Assembly: GCA_903824725.1 (NCBI GenBank)
Contig: CAIJXU010000004.1
Location: 1 to 44,481, forward strand
Reading direction: 5' to 3'
Origin: an uncultured Bacteroidota bacterium
GTDB taxonomy: Bacteria; Bacteroidota; Bacteroidia; Chitinophagales; Chitinophagaceae
Length of the DNA: 44,481 nucleotides
Shown here: piece after piece, positions 8,112-16,386 of the stretch
Layout of the letters: each line of letters opens with the position of its first letter
Numbering within the stretch: position 1 is the first letter of the stretch
The notes under the pieces: generated by a model
Told to the model about the DNA's origin: nothing
Seen by the model: the letters and a program-made list of their open reading frames with translations, nothing else
The model's database searches: none
Translations under genes and position numbers: made by a program

Positions 8112-8206
8112 TAGTCTGTTGAGGGGTTTACCCATGAAATGAGGAATAATATTAAATAAAATATGATTTTTTGGGTTTCTGAAGGCCCAAATTGACCTTG
8201 TTTATG

Positions 8207-8214
8207 TAATTTCG
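8207..8214 (+). promoter_or_regulatory. -7-like box upstream of korB
   Basis: TAATTTCG lies 24 bases before the ATG at 8239. The same octamer forms the -7 element of the better-supported feoB promoter in this window. No TTG sits 17-23 bases upstream, so the assignment is weak. The rest of the 8112-8238 gap shows a six-pair TTTGGG/CCCAAA inverted repeat (8170-8191) and nothing else I can support. Confidence 0.3.
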
Positions 8215-8238
8215 CGTACTATAAAACAAGTGATAGAT

Positions 8239-9282
8239 ATGTCTACCGAAACATTAGAGCCCATTTTACCAGCGTTAACAGCAAAAGATTTCGCAACCGA
8301 CCAAGAAGTGCGTTGGTGCCCAGGCTGTGGTGATTATTCCATCTTAGCCTCCGTTCAAAAAGTAATGCCTACTATTGGCGTTCCAAAAGAAAATATTGTG
8401 ATTATTAGTGGAATTGGTTGTAGTAGCCGTTTCCCTTATTATATGAACACTTACGGAATGCATTCCATTCATGGAAGAGCAACTGCTATTGCAAGTGGTT
8501 TAAAAGCATCTCGTCCCGAATTAAGTGTTTGGATTGTTGCAGGAGATGGTGATTCTATGAGTATTGGTGGTAACCATACGATTCATTTATTAAGAAGAAA
8601 TTTTAATGTTAACTTTTTAGTTTTCAATAATCAAATTTACGGTTTAACAAAAGGACAATATTCTCCTACTTCTGAAGTAAATAAAATTACCAAGAGTTCA
8701 CCTGTGGGAAGTATTGATCATCCATTTAATCCTGCGGCTTTGGCTTTAGGTGCTGATGCAAGTTTTGTGGGTCGCACGATGGATCGTGATCCTAAGCATA
8801 TGCAAACAATGATTACGCGTGCTGAGCAACATAAAGGCACTTCGTTTTTAGAAATATACCAAAACTGTAACATTTTTAATGATGGTGCATTTGAGGTGTT
8901 CACTGAAAAGTCAACCAAGATGGTACATGGCTTATTTGTTGAACAAGGAAAGCCTTTGACTTTTGGCGCTAACGGTGAAAAAGGAATTCGTTTTGATGGC
9001 ATGCGTCCTGAAGTAGTTGAAATAGGTACTAAGTATTCTGCAGATGATATGTGGATTCATGATGAAAAAGATTTTTATAAAGCACAAATATTAACCCGCT
9101 TATTTGATAATCCTTCTGAGGAAGGCGCTATTTTCCCAAGACCTTTTGGTGTATTTTATACCCAAGATCGTCCATGTTACGAGGATATGATGGCATTGCA
9201 AATTGAAGAAGCAATGACCAGCAAGGGTCCAGGTAGTTTGGATAAATTAATTCGTGGTAAAGAAACCTGGGAGATTAAATAG
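8239..9282 (+). CDS. korB: 2-oxoacid:ferredoxin oxidoreductase subunit beta (KorB-type)
   Basis: This is the thiamine-diphosphate-binding beta subunit (347 aa) of a 2-oxoglutarate-type oxoacid:ferredoxin oxidoreductase. The complex oxidatively decarboxylates a 2-oxoacid to the acyl-CoA and reduces ferredoxin. Visible motifs are WCPGCGDYSIL near the N-terminus, GIGCSSRFPYYMNTYGMHSIHGRA, and the TPP/Mg motif from GDGDSMSIGGNH to the following FNNQIYGLTKGQ. I prefer the ATG at 8239 over an in-frame GTG at 8230. The alpha subunit (about 600 aa), normally encoded directly upstream in Bacteroidota, is not next to it. The upstream gene is a glycosyltransferase. Specificity for 2-oxoglutarate is inferred from the length and motifs. 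Confidence 0.88.
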   Translation: MSTETLEPILPALTAKDFATDQEVRWCPGCGDYSILASVQKVMPTIGVPKENIVIISGIGCSSRFPYYMNTYGMHSIHGRATAIASGLKASRPELSVWIVAGDGDSMSIGGNHTIHLLRRNFNVNFLVFNNQIYGLTKGQYSPTSEVNKITKSSPVGSIDHPFNPAALALGADASFVGRTMDRDPKHMQTMITRAEQHKGTSFLEIYQNCNIFNDGAFEVFTEKSTKMVHGLFVEQGKPLTFGANGEKGIRFDGMRPEVVEIGTKYSADDMWIHDEKDFYKAQILTRLFDNPSEEGAIFPRPFGVFYTQDRPCYEDMMALQIEEAMTSKGPGSLDKLIRGKETWEIK

Positions 9283-9284
9283 TT

Positions 9285-9932
9285 TTAAAGGTCTATGTAA
9301 TTTTGCTTTAGCGCCGTTATCACCATAGCGGTTCGCTGTCTTACATGCAATTTTTTAAACACCCTGTCGCGGTAACCGTAAATGGTATTTACACTTTTGT
9401 GTAATGCCTTTGCTATCTCATCATAATTCATATCCTTTGTGCATGCTTGTATAAAGAGGATTTCGTTTTTTGTGAGCGGTGATTTATTATAATGTATTTC
9501 CATTATATTGATTTCGCCTAGTATATTACTTGTGATCAATTTAGTTTTATCGGTAGATAAATTAAACCGAGTACGATTGCGTACTGTGTATTTTAAATCA
9601 ATCAATACTTCGTCCGTAAAAAAGATGCCGTGTAATCCATTTTTCATCAGATAACAAATAGAGCGCATAAATTTACAGTCCGATTTTAACATGATGAAAG
9701 TATGATTGCTTTTCGCTTTCATATATTTTATAATTTTTAAAATTTCAATATAACTATAGCAATCGGCTATGATACATAAGTCGGGTATGAGCTTGGTAGT
9801 TTGTATAAAATTGCAAAATTCCTCTATGACACCAGTATTATATACCACTTTACATTCGGGTTGCTTTTCAATGATGAGTTGAAAGGAATCACGCGTCACT
9901 AATTTTTGTTCTAGGTATATAATACTAAACAT
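9285..9932 (-). CDS. LuxR-type helix-turn-helix regulator with degenerate receiver-like N-terminus
   Basis: The C-terminal 60 residues (LTKNEILFIQACTKDMNYDEIAKALHKS and onward) form a clear LuxR/FixJ/NarL helix-turn-helix. The first 120 residues have the alternating pattern of a response-regulator receiver domain (MFSIIYLEQ..., PDLCIIADCYS), but the phospho-acceptor environment is poorly kept, so phosphorylation is doubtful. I choose the ATG at 9932 (215 aa) because the longer reading frame from 9995 would leave only eight bases to the divergent gene at 10004. It ends two bases from korB on the opposite strand. No sensor kinase is adjacent, so it is an orphan regulator with unknown targets. 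Confidence 0.75.
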   Translation of the reverse strand: MFSIIYLEQKLVTRDSFQLIIEKQPECKVVYNTGVIEEFCNFIQTTKLIPDLCIIADCYSYIEILKIIKYMKAKSNHTFIMLKSDCKFMRSICYLMKNGLHGIFFTDEVLIDLKYTVRNRTRFNLSTDKTKLITSNILGEINIMEIHYNKSPLTKNEILFIQACTKDMNYDEIAKALHKSVNTIYGYRDRVFKKLHVRQRTAMVITALKQNYIDL

Positions 9933-10003
9933 GACATTCTGTTTTATTGAAACTAATAAATTCCGATTGGAATAAAAAGGAGTAATTTTACACAACAGAC
10001 ATT

Positions 10004-10612
10004 ATGCTAATTAGTATTCATCCTACCCATCCACAAGCTAGACAGCTTGCTATTATTAAAGACTGCTTGGAAAGTGGCGGTATTATTGCGTATCCTACTG
10101 ATACTATTTATGGTCTTGGATGTGATATTTTTCATCCAGAAGCCGTGTCGAAAATTTGCGCTATAAAAAAAGTGGATCCAGAAAAAGCACAATTAAGTTT
10201 TATCTGCTCGGATCTAAGTCATTTGAGCAATTATGCAAAGAGTATTAATAATTCTTTATTTAGAATTTTAAAAAGCACTTTGCCAGGCCCCTTTACTTTT
10301 GTTTTGCCTGCAAGTAAAGAAGTGCCTAAACTTTTACAATCCAAGAAAAAAACAATTGGCTTGCGTATTCCTGATAATAAAATTGCATTGGCTATTATTG
10401 AAACATTAGGGCATCCAATTTTATCGGCCTCCTTCCCGGGTGACAACATTGAAGATTATACCGACCCTGAAATCATCCATGATCATTGGAACAAACAAGT
10501 GGATATTGTCATTGATGGGGGTATTGGAGGAATCATCCCTTCTACGGTTATTGATTGTACTACAGACGAATATGTCATTCTAAGACAGGGAGCGGGCGTC
10601 TGGAATTTTTAA
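10004..10612 (+). CDS. L-threonylcarbamoyladenylate synthase (Sua5/YciO/YrdC family)
   Basis: The 202-residue protein matches the YrdC/Sua5 fold: GGIIAYPTDTIYGLGCD near the N-terminus, PGPFTFVLPAS, IGLRIPDN and a final PSTVIDCT...LRQGAG. The enzyme makes L-threonylcarbamoyl-AMP from threonine, bicarbonate and ATP, the first step of the universal t6A37 modification of ANN-decoding tRNAs. It lacks the extra C-terminal Sua5 domain, so it is the short TsaC/YciO-type form; Bacteroidota often carry more than one paralogue, and the YciO alternative remains open. It is divergent from the LuxR-type gene and convergent with rnhB, with two bases between the stops. Confidence 0.88.
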   Translation: MLISIHPTHPQARQLAIIKDCLESGGIIAYPTDTIYGLGCDIFHPEAVSKICAIKKVDPEKAQLSFICSDLSHLSNYAKSINNSLFRILKSTLPGPFTFVLPASKEVPKLLQSKKKTIGLRIPDNKIALAIIETLGHPILSASFPGDNIEDYTDPEIIHDHWNKQVDIVIDGGIGGIIPSTVIDCTTDEYVILRQGAGVWNF

Positions 10613-10614
10613 TG

Positions 10615-11205
10615 CTAGTTAGGTGGGAGTATCTTGAAACTTTTTCGGTGCTCATGGCATAAACCATATTTCAAGATAGCTGCTCTGTGCACCGCTGTTC
10701 CATACCCCTTATTTTTATCCCAACCATACTCCGGATATTTTTTATGTAATTTTTTCATCCATGTATCCCTTGCAGTTTTGGCTAATATGCTTGCCGCTGC
10801 AATATTAGCATACAATCCATCTCCTTTTATAATGGTTTGATGCGGAATTTTTTTATAAGCGTAAAAACGATTCCCATCTACTGCAATAAATTTTGCACTC
10901 GGTTTTAATTGATCTAATGCTAAGTGCATGCATTTTATGGAAGCTTTTAAAATATTGGAAGCATCAATTTCGGCGGCGGATTGCTTTGCAATCGCCCATG
11001 CAATGGCAGATGCTTTTATAATAGGGACTAATAATTCCCTTTGTGCTTCGGTGAGTTGTTTACTATCGTTTAAGAGCGGGTGATAAAAGTTTTTAGGAAG
11101 CATCACCGCCGCCGCAAATACAGGTCCGGCATAACAGCCTCTGCCGGCTTCGTCACAGCCTGCTTCTAATAGTTGATCCTGATATTGAATGAGTAGCTTG
11201 GCCAA
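10615..11205 (-). CDS. rnhB: Ribonuclease HII
   Basis: This 196-residue RNase HII cleaves the RNA strand of RNA-DNA hybrids and removes misincorporated ribonucleotides. The acidic catalytic set is visible: D18-E19 in AGCDEAGRGCYAGPV, D110 in IAVDGNRF and D129 in IIKGDGLYANIAAASILAK. The C-terminal YPEYGWDKNKGYGT...HRKSF segment is the typical substrate-gripping end. It is full length for the family. It is divergent from the heme A synthase gene across a 104-base gap. Confidence 0.95.
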   Translation of the reverse strand: MAKLLIQYQDQLLEAGCDEAGRGCYAGPVFAAAVMLPKNFYHPLLNDSKQLTEAQRELLVPIIKASAIAWAIAKQSAAEIDASNILKASIKCMHLALDQLKPSAKFIAVDGNRFYAYKKIPHQTIIKGDGLYANIAAASILAKTARDTWMKKLHKKYPEYGWDKNKGYGTAVHRAAILKYGLCHEHRKSFKILPPN

Positions 11206-11284
11206 TGTTTAATTTATACTTGTAAAATTGATGGTTATTGGCGACAAAGCAAAATCAAATTACGCCTTACTTAGGATTACTTAT

Positions 11285-11292
11285 TACCTTTG
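11285..11292 (+). promoter_or_regulatory. -7 box upstream of ctaA
   Basis: TACCTTTG is a perfect TAnnTTTG match 17 bases before the ctaA ATG, inside the divergent rnhB/ctaA gap. A TTG at the expected distance is not visible. Confidence 0.4.
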
Positions 11293-11309
11293 TGCTTCAT
11301 AATTAAAGC

Positions 11310-12383
11310 ATGGAAGGAAGCGATCATAAATCAAAAAAAGTAGCCCAGTGGTTAATGTTAGGCGTGGTTATGACCGTGATCCAAATAGCTTTGGGTGGTA
11401 TTACGCGTTTAACAGGTAGTGGTCTTTCGATTACCGAATGGGATGTGGTAACAGGTACCTTACCTCCATTGAATGACGCAAGCTGGCTTCAATTATTTGA
11501 GAAATATAAAACAACACCACAATTTCACTTACTTAATTTTGATTTTACATTAGCCAATTTCAAATTCATCTTTTTTTGGGAATGGTTTCATCGTTTGTGG
11601 GCACGCAGCATTGGTTTGGTTTTTGCTTTTGGTTTTATTTATTTTTTAGCAAAAAAATATTTTCAATCTAATATGATTAAACCTTTGTTGGTTTTGTTTT
11701 TGTTAGGTGCTTTGCAAGGCGCGATTGGTTGGATCATGGTGGCCAGTGGATTACAAGGGGATGCCGTGTATGTGAAGCCCACTCGATTAGCACTTCATTT
11801 TATTTTTGCTTTAGGACTATTGGCTTATACCTATTGGTTTGCATTAAAACTTAGTGTACAACCAATTCGTCGTAATAGTGGTAACCAAGAGGCAACTGAT
11901 AAAATTAGTAGTATTCGCAAATGGGCTTGGGTTATTTTATTATTTATCTTTTTTCAACTCATCTATGGCGCATTGATGGCAGGGCACAAAGCAGCCAATG
12001 TAGCAAGTACCTGGCCCACGATCAATGGACAATGGATTCCTACGGGCTTGTTAAGTAAGGATCAATTTTTATTGAATGCAGTGAACAATACCATTTGGAT
12101 TCACTTTGTACATCGTGGACTTGCCTATGTATTATTAGTACTCATTATTATTTGGTCGACGCAATTATTCAAATTACAGGGTAATAATTTTTGGGTGCGT
12201 GCAAGATTGGCACCTCCCATTTTGGTGTTCATTCAAATTCTTTTAGGTATTTTTACAGTGTTATCAAGTGTACATATTATTCCTGGTGTGTGGGGTGGCT
12301 TTGAATGGTTGGCGCAATTGCATCAACTCACAGGCATGCTGCTGTTGTTATCTGTTATTAATATTTTGTACGCGACCAAATAA
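11310..12383 (+). CDS. ctaA: COX15/CtaA family heme A synthase
   Basis: This 357-residue polytopic inner-membrane protein has about eight membrane helices in two related four-helix halves. The haem-ligand-type histidines recur in each half: FFWEWFHRLWARS (H94) and LALHFIFALG in the first, IHFVHRGLAYVL and LHQLTGMLLLL in the second. The opening GGITRLTGSGLSITEWDVVTGTLPP is characteristic of COX15-type enzymes. It oxidises the C8 methyl of heme O to the formyl group of heme A for aa3-type cytochrome oxidases. No oxidase subunits or heme O synthase are adjacent. The SCO-family protein at 17858 is the only other oxidase-maturation candidate nearby. pdxH follows after 14 bases and is probably co-transcribed. 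Confidence 0.93.
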   Translation: MEGSDHKSKKVAQWLMLGVVMTVIQIALGGITRLTGSGLSITEWDVVTGTLPPLNDASWLQLFEKYKTTPQFHLLNFDFTLANFKFIFFWEWFHRLWARSIGLVFAFGFIYFLAKKYFQSNMIKPLLVLFLLGALQGAIGWIMVASGLQGDAVYVKPTRLALHFIFALGLLAYTYWFALKLSVQPIRRNSGNQEATDKISSIRKWAWVILLFIFFQLIYGALMAGHKAANVASTWPTINGQWIPTGLLSKDQFLLNAVNNTIWIHFVHRGLAYVLLVLIIIWSTQLFKLQGNNFWVRARLAPPILVFIQILLGIFTVLSSVHIIPGVWGGFEWLAQLHQLTGMLLLLSVINILYATK

Positions 12384-12397
12384 TTAATTAAAATTTT

Positions 12398-13042
12398 ATG
12401 CAAAAGGATATTGCTTCTATACGCCGTGATTATCAATTAGCTTCCTTAGATGAAACCAACACTGCCTTGCATCCGATGGATCAATTTACACATTGGTGGG
12501 AGGAGGCGATTGCAAGTAATATTGATGAAGTGAATGCTTTTGTACTTTCTACCGTGGATGCCCAGAGCGCTCCTTCGTCGCGCGTTCTTTTATTAAAGGG
12601 TTATACTCCCGAAGGTTTTATCTTTTTTACCAATTATGATAGTGCTAAAGGGAAGGAGATTGCTACGCATCCTTTAGTCGCTATGAATTTCTTTTGGAAA
12701 GAATTAGAAAGACAGGTTCGCATTTCAGGAACCATTAAAAAAATTAGTGCTGATGATAGTGCGGAATACTTTCATTCTCGTCCAATAGGAAGTCAGATAG
12801 GAGCATGGTCTTCACCGCAAAGTCAGGTGATTCCTGATCGCGACTATCTTGAAAAAATAGTCGCAGACAATATTGAAAAGTACAAGGATGGAAATGTTCC
12901 CTTGCCTCCACATTGGGGCGGTTATATCGTACTTCCTACTCAGATTGAATTTTGGCAAGGCCGTAGTTCGCGCTTGCATGATCGTATAAAATATCATTTG
13001 TCATCAGATGGTCAATGGGGTCGAGCAAGATTGGCGCCGTAA
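12398..13042 (+). CDS. pdxH: Pyridoxamine/pyridoxine 5'-phosphate oxidase
   Basis: This FMN-dependent oxidase converts pyridoxamine or pyridoxine 5'-phosphate to pyridoxal 5'-phosphate. The 214-residue length is normal. Family features are SSRVLLLKGYTPEGFIFFTNYDSAKGKE (FMN phosphate site), MNFFWKELERQVRISG, FHSRPIGSQIGAWSSPQSQVI, HWGGYIVLP, IEFWQGRSSRLHDR and the terminal RLAP. It follows ctaA by 14 bases and is closed by a strong hairpin terminator. Confidence 0.95.
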   Translation: MQKDIASIRRDYQLASLDETNTALHPMDQFTHWWEEAIASNIDEVNAFVLSTVDAQSAPSSRVLLLKGYTPEGFIFFTNYDSAKGKEIATHPLVAMNFFWKELERQVRISGTIKKISADDSAEYFHSRPIGSQIGAWSSPQSQVIPDRDYLEKIVADNIEKYKDGNVPLPPHWGGYIVLPTQIEFWQGRSSRLHDRIKYHLSSDGQWGRARLAP

Positions 13043-13049
13043 GGATATT

Positions 13050-13080
13050 AAAAAAGGCTACTTTTTGTGTAGCCTTTTTT
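13050..13080. terminator. Bidirectional intrinsic terminator between pdxH and the transketolase gene
   Basis: AAAAAAGGCTAC (13050-13061) pairs with GTAGCCTTTTTT (13069-13080) around a seven-base loop. The A-tract on one arm and T-tract on the other let it work for both convergent transcripts, pdxH from the left and the transketolase gene from the right. Confidence 0.9.
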
Positions 13081-13102
13081 GTATTCATCATTTTACTTTT
13101 AT

Positions 13103-14068
13103 TTATTTCTTTCTAGCTAATGCTTTTTTAGCTGCTTCCACCACATTAGGTGTATCCAAGCCATATTTTGCTAATAATTGATTAGGTGTTCCACTTTCTC
13201 CAAAAGTATCCTGTGTTCCAATATATTCAATTGGCACCGGGCAATGTTTAGCAGCCACTTGCGCTACTGCATCTCCCATACCACCAATTACATTATGTTC
13301 TTCGGCAGTAACAGCACATCCAGTTTTTGAAATACTTGCTACAATGGCTTCAACATCTAATGGTTTAATAGTATGTAGATTAATGACTTCTACACTTATG
13401 CCCTCGGCTTCTAATATTTTACCAGCTTCAATTGCTTTCCAAACCAAATGTCCGCAAGCAAAAATGGAGATGTCTTTTCCTTCACTTAATTTTTGTGCTT
13501 TACCTATTACAAAATCTGATCCATCTTCTTTTGTGAAGTTGGGCCATTTTGGTCGACCAAATCTCAGATACACAGGGCCTTTATAATCAGCGATGGCTTT
13601 AGTTGCAGCCTTGGTTTGATTAAAATCACAAGGTACCACCACAGTCATACCTGGTAACATTTTCATTAATCCAATATCTTCTAATATTTGATGTGTTGCG
13701 CCATCTTCTCCTAAAGTTAATCCTGCATGTGATGCGCAAATTTTTACATTCTTGTCGGAATACGCTACACTTTGTCTAATTTGATCGTACACTCTTCCTG
13801 TACTAAAATTTGCAAAAGTAGTCGTGTATGGAATTTTACCTCCAATCGTTAAACCCGCCGCAATACCAATCATATTGGCTTCGGCAATACCTACTTCAAT
13901 AAAACGATCAGGAAATTCTTTGATGAATGGGCCTAATTTAAAGGAGCCTGCTAAGTCGGCAGTTAATACAACTACCTCACTATTTTGTTTTGCCAATTCA
14001 TGAATCCCTTCACCAAATCCAGCGCGGGTTTCTTTTTCATTGAGCATCACGATGTCTTTTACATTCAT
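13103..14068 (-). CDS. Transketolase, C-terminal (pyrimidine-binding) subunit of a split enzyme
   Basis: This 321-residue protein contains only the transketolase Pyr domain and C-terminal domain. It begins at the TRAGFGEGIHELAKQN segment, carries VGIAEANMIGIAAGL with the TPP-activating Glu at residue 63, continues with CASHAGLTLGEDGATHQ, and ends with the transketolase C-domain (EEHNVIGGMGDAV, GTQDTFGESGTPNQLLAKYGL). The N-terminal PP domain is a separate gene in split transketolases, and it is absent from both flanks here. The gene lies 38 bases downstream of the carB N-half on the same strand. The complex moves two-carbon ketol units in the non-oxidative pentose phosphate pathway. Confidence 0.88.
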   Translation of the reverse strand: MNVKDIVMLNEKETRAGFGEGIHELAKQNSEVVVLTADLAGSFKLGPFIKEFPDRFIEVGIAEANMIGIAAGLTIGGKIPYTTTFANFSTGRVYDQIRQSVAYSDKNVKICASHAGLTLGEDGATHQILEDIGLMKMLPGMTVVVPCDFNQTKAATKAIADYKGPVYLRFGRPKWPNFTKEDGSDFVIGKAQKLSEGKDISIFACGHLVWKAIEAGKILEAEGISVEVINLHTIKPLDVEAIVASISKTGCAVTAEEHNVIGGMGDAVAQVAAKHCPVPIEYIGTQDTFGESGTPNQLLAKYGLDTPNVVEAAKKALARKK

Positions 14069-14106
14069 ATAGGTATGATTAATGCTTTAAATTAAGCGAT
14101 GATATT

Positions 14107-15753
14107 TTAATTTTCAAATGTGGAATAAAAATACGGCGTCTTTGCTTCAAACTCAGCACTACAAGTATCTACCATTTTATATACTCGAGTAATACCAAGT
14201 GCTTTTCTTTTTTCATATACCGCATCGTCGTTCGTATTTCCTTTTAATAATTTAGCAATTTGCATATCACTAAATCCATGTTTTTTTGCTTCCTTCATTA
14301 ATGCTGTTGGAATGGATTCAAGATCATGCGTCATTAATTCTTTTTCAATATTACAGATGATGCGTATTTGATACAAGAACCAAGAATCAATCCCTGTTGC
14401 AGCAACAATCGACCTTACAGTAGATCCTTGCATTAAGGCGTCTTTGATTCTAAAGATGCGATCCCATTTTGGAATTTTTATATACTCCATCAATTCCTCA
14501 TTCTTCATTAAACTTTTTCCATAATAACCCAAGCCAATGGCTTCATTTTCTAAACTTTGACAAGCTTTTTGAATGGCTTCAGTAAAGCTTCTTCCAATGG
14601 CCATCACTTCTCCTACACTTTTCATTTGTAATCCTAGTGTATCATTGGCTCCTTTGAATTTATCAAAATTCCATCTTGGCATTTTTACTATCACATAATC
14701 CAATGCCGGTTCAAAATAAGCAGAAGTGGTTTGTGTAATTTGATTTTTTAATTCATCTAATCTATATCCAATCGCCAACTTGGCCGCAATTTTTGCAATA
14801 GGGTATCCTGTTGCTTTTGAAGCCAATGCAGAAGATCTTGATACCCTTGGATTTATTTCTACTGCAATTAATTCTTCGGTTACTGGATTTTGTGCAAACT
14901 GTACATTACAACCTCCTGCGAAATTTCCTAAACTTCGCATCATCAACATGGCCTTATTACGCATGTCTTGAAACGCTGTATCGCTCAATGTCATGGCAGG
15001 TGCTACGGTGATAGAATCTCCTGTATGCACACCCATCGGATCTAAATTTTCAACGGTACATATAATTACTACATTATCTGCCTGATCTCTTAATAATTCT
15101 AATTCATATTCCTTCCAACCTAATACCGCTTTTTCAACTAAAACTTCATGCATCGGAGAGGCCTTTAATCCTTTTTCCAATGCAGCATCTAATTCACTTG
15201 CGTCGTGAACAAAACCACCCCCTGTTCCACCCAAAGTAAAGGAAGGGCGAATTACTAATGGAAATCCAATCACTTGTGCAAATTCTTTTCCTTCTAAAAA
15301 ACTATTGGCAACCCTACTTGGTGCTACTGCGATTCCAATTCTAACCATCAATTGTCTAAACTGTTCTCTATCTTCTGCTAAATCAATCGCTGCGACATCC
15401 ACACCAATCATGCGACAATTATATTGTTTCCATAAACCAATTTCATCTGCTTCCTTACATAAATTCAATGCGGTTTGTCCACCCATCGTTGGAAGAACAG
15501 CATCAATTTGATTCTCTTTTAAAATTTGTTCAATACTTTCCACATTCAACGGCAATAAATAAACCTTATCGGCCATCATTGGATCGGTCATGATGGTAGC
15601 GGGATTACTGTTTATTAAAATGACTTTAATTCCTTCCTCTCTTAATGACCTTGCGGCTTGAGAACCAGAATAGTCAAACTCGCAGGCTTGGCCAATAATA
15701 ATGGGTCCAGAACCTACAATTAATACGGATTTGATGGATGTGTCTTTGGGCAT
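14107..15753 (-). CDS. carB: Carbamoyl-phosphate synthase large subunit, N-terminal half only
   Basis: This 548-residue protein covers the first synthetase unit of CarB: an N-terminal pre-ATP-grasp motif (SVLIVGSGPIIIGQACEFDY), an ATP-grasp carboxyphosphate domain (PLVIRPSFTLGGTGGGFV, VAVEINPRVSRSSALASKATGYPIAK) and the oligomerisation domain. It stops after KMVDTCSAEFEAKTPYFYSTFEN, exactly the linker that precedes the second synthetase unit in the roughly 1070-residue E. coli enzyme. The 38 bases after the stop, and the transketolase gene beyond, contain no second half. The clean end in a natural linker favours a split gene over a pseudogene. Split carB is known in Methanocaldococcus jannaschii and Aquifex. 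No carA is present in the window. Confidence 0.88.
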   Translation of the reverse strand: MPKDTSIKSVLIVGSGPIIIGQACEFDYSGSQAARSLREEGIKVILINSNPATIMTDPMMADKVYLLPLNVESIEQILKENQIDAVLPTMGGQTALNLCKEADEIGLWKQYNCRMIGVDVAAIDLAEDREQFRQLMVRIGIAVAPSRVANSFLEGKEFAQVIGFPLVIRPSFTLGGTGGGFVHDASELDAALEKGLKASPMHEVLVEKAVLGWKEYELELLRDQADNVVIICTVENLDPMGVHTGDSITVAPAMTLSDTAFQDMRNKAMLMMRSLGNFAGGCNVQFAQNPVTEELIAVEINPRVSRSSALASKATGYPIAKIAAKLAIGYRLDELKNQITQTTSAYFEPALDYVIVKMPRWNFDKFKGANDTLGLQMKSVGEVMAIGRSFTEAIQKACQSLENEAIGLGYYGKSLMKNEELMEYIKIPKWDRIFRIKDALMQGSTVRSIVAATGIDSWFLYQIRIICNIEKELMTHDLESIPTALMKEAKKHGFSDMQIAKLLKGNTNDDAVYEKRKALGITRVYKMVDTCSAEFEAKTPYFYSTFEN

Positions 15754-15758
15754 TGCTA

Positions 15759-15786
15759 CAAAAATATAAATTGCGCAAACCTACAA
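15759..15786 (-). promoter_or_regulatory. carB promoter
   Basis: On the minus strand TTG (15786-15784, part of TTTG) is followed after 17 bases by a perfect -7 box TATTTTTG (15766-15759). The box ends five bases before the carB ATG, so the mRNA would have almost no leader. Confidence 0.55.
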
Positions 15787-15868
15787 AATTTTATGTGAAT
15801 TTGCCCCCTTTTTAACCCTAAACATTTTTGTCCTTTTTAAATGCTATCTTCACCACCAACTCAAGTTT

Positions 15869-16333
15869 ATGGCAGTCATCAAAGAAGGGTCCAAAGCGCC
15901 TCAGTTTAAAGGCGTTGACCAGCACGGCAATACAGTTTCAATCGCTGATTTTAAAGGCAAAAAGCTAGTTTTATACTTTTACCCAAAAGACGACACACCA
16001 GGTTGTACTGCACAAGCTTGTAACCTACGCGATAATTATAAAGCATTGCTTAAGAAAGGCTTACAGGTTTTAGGGGTAAGCGTGGATTCGGTCAAATCCC
16101 ACGAAAAATTCATCGAGAAATACGACCTCCCTTTTTCCTTAATTGCCGATGAGGATAAAAAGATCGTAGATAAATACAATTTATGGGGCCAAAAGAAGTT
16201 CATGGGCCGTACTTATATGGGCACCACCCGAACTACTTTTTTAATAGATGAAGCAGGTATGGTTCGATTTATCATTGAGAAACCCGATACCAAGGATCAT
16301 ACTAAGGAGATTCTAGCTATTAGCGGTTGGTAG
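15869..16333 (+). CDS. bcp: Thioredoxin-dependent thiol peroxidase (Bcp/PrxQ type)
   Basis: This 154-residue atypical two-Cys peroxiredoxin reduces peroxides using thioredoxin. FYPKDDTPGCTAQACNLRD contains the peroxidatic Cys46 and the resolving Cys51 five residues later, the Bcp/PrxQ alpha-type arrangement. GVSVDSVKSHEKFIEKYDLPF and RTTFLIDEAGMVRFI complete the AhpC/TSA fold. No signal peptide is present, so it is cytoplasmic. It is divergent from carB and followed by a long hairpin. Confidence 0.94.
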   Translation: MAVIKEGSKAPQFKGVDQHGNTVSIADFKGKKLVLYFYPKDDTPGCTAQACNLRDNYKALLKKGLQVLGVSVDSVKSHEKFIEKYDLPFSLIADEDKKIVDKYNLWGQKKFMGRTYMGTTRTTFLIDEAGMVRFIIEKPDTKDHTKEILAISGW

Positions 16334-16386
16334 GTTTCAAAACCTAGAAAGATTAACAAAATCATCACTTTAATAGGGAACTTTTA

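Noticed and set aside
12200..13040. Near-identical GCAAGATTGGC(A/G)CC segment in ctaA and at the end of pdxH
   Set aside because: Only about a dozen bases, both in frame and encoding ordinary ARLAP residues; chance similarity.
14107..15753. Calling carB a pseudogene because it is half length
   Set aside because: The frame is intact, all motifs of the first synthetase unit are kept, and it stops in the natural inter-domain linker.
16331..16346. TAGGTT/AACCTA hairpin over the bcp stop codon
   Set aside because: It is a short six-pair stem without a T-tract; the 16-bp hairpin 40 bases later is the better terminator.
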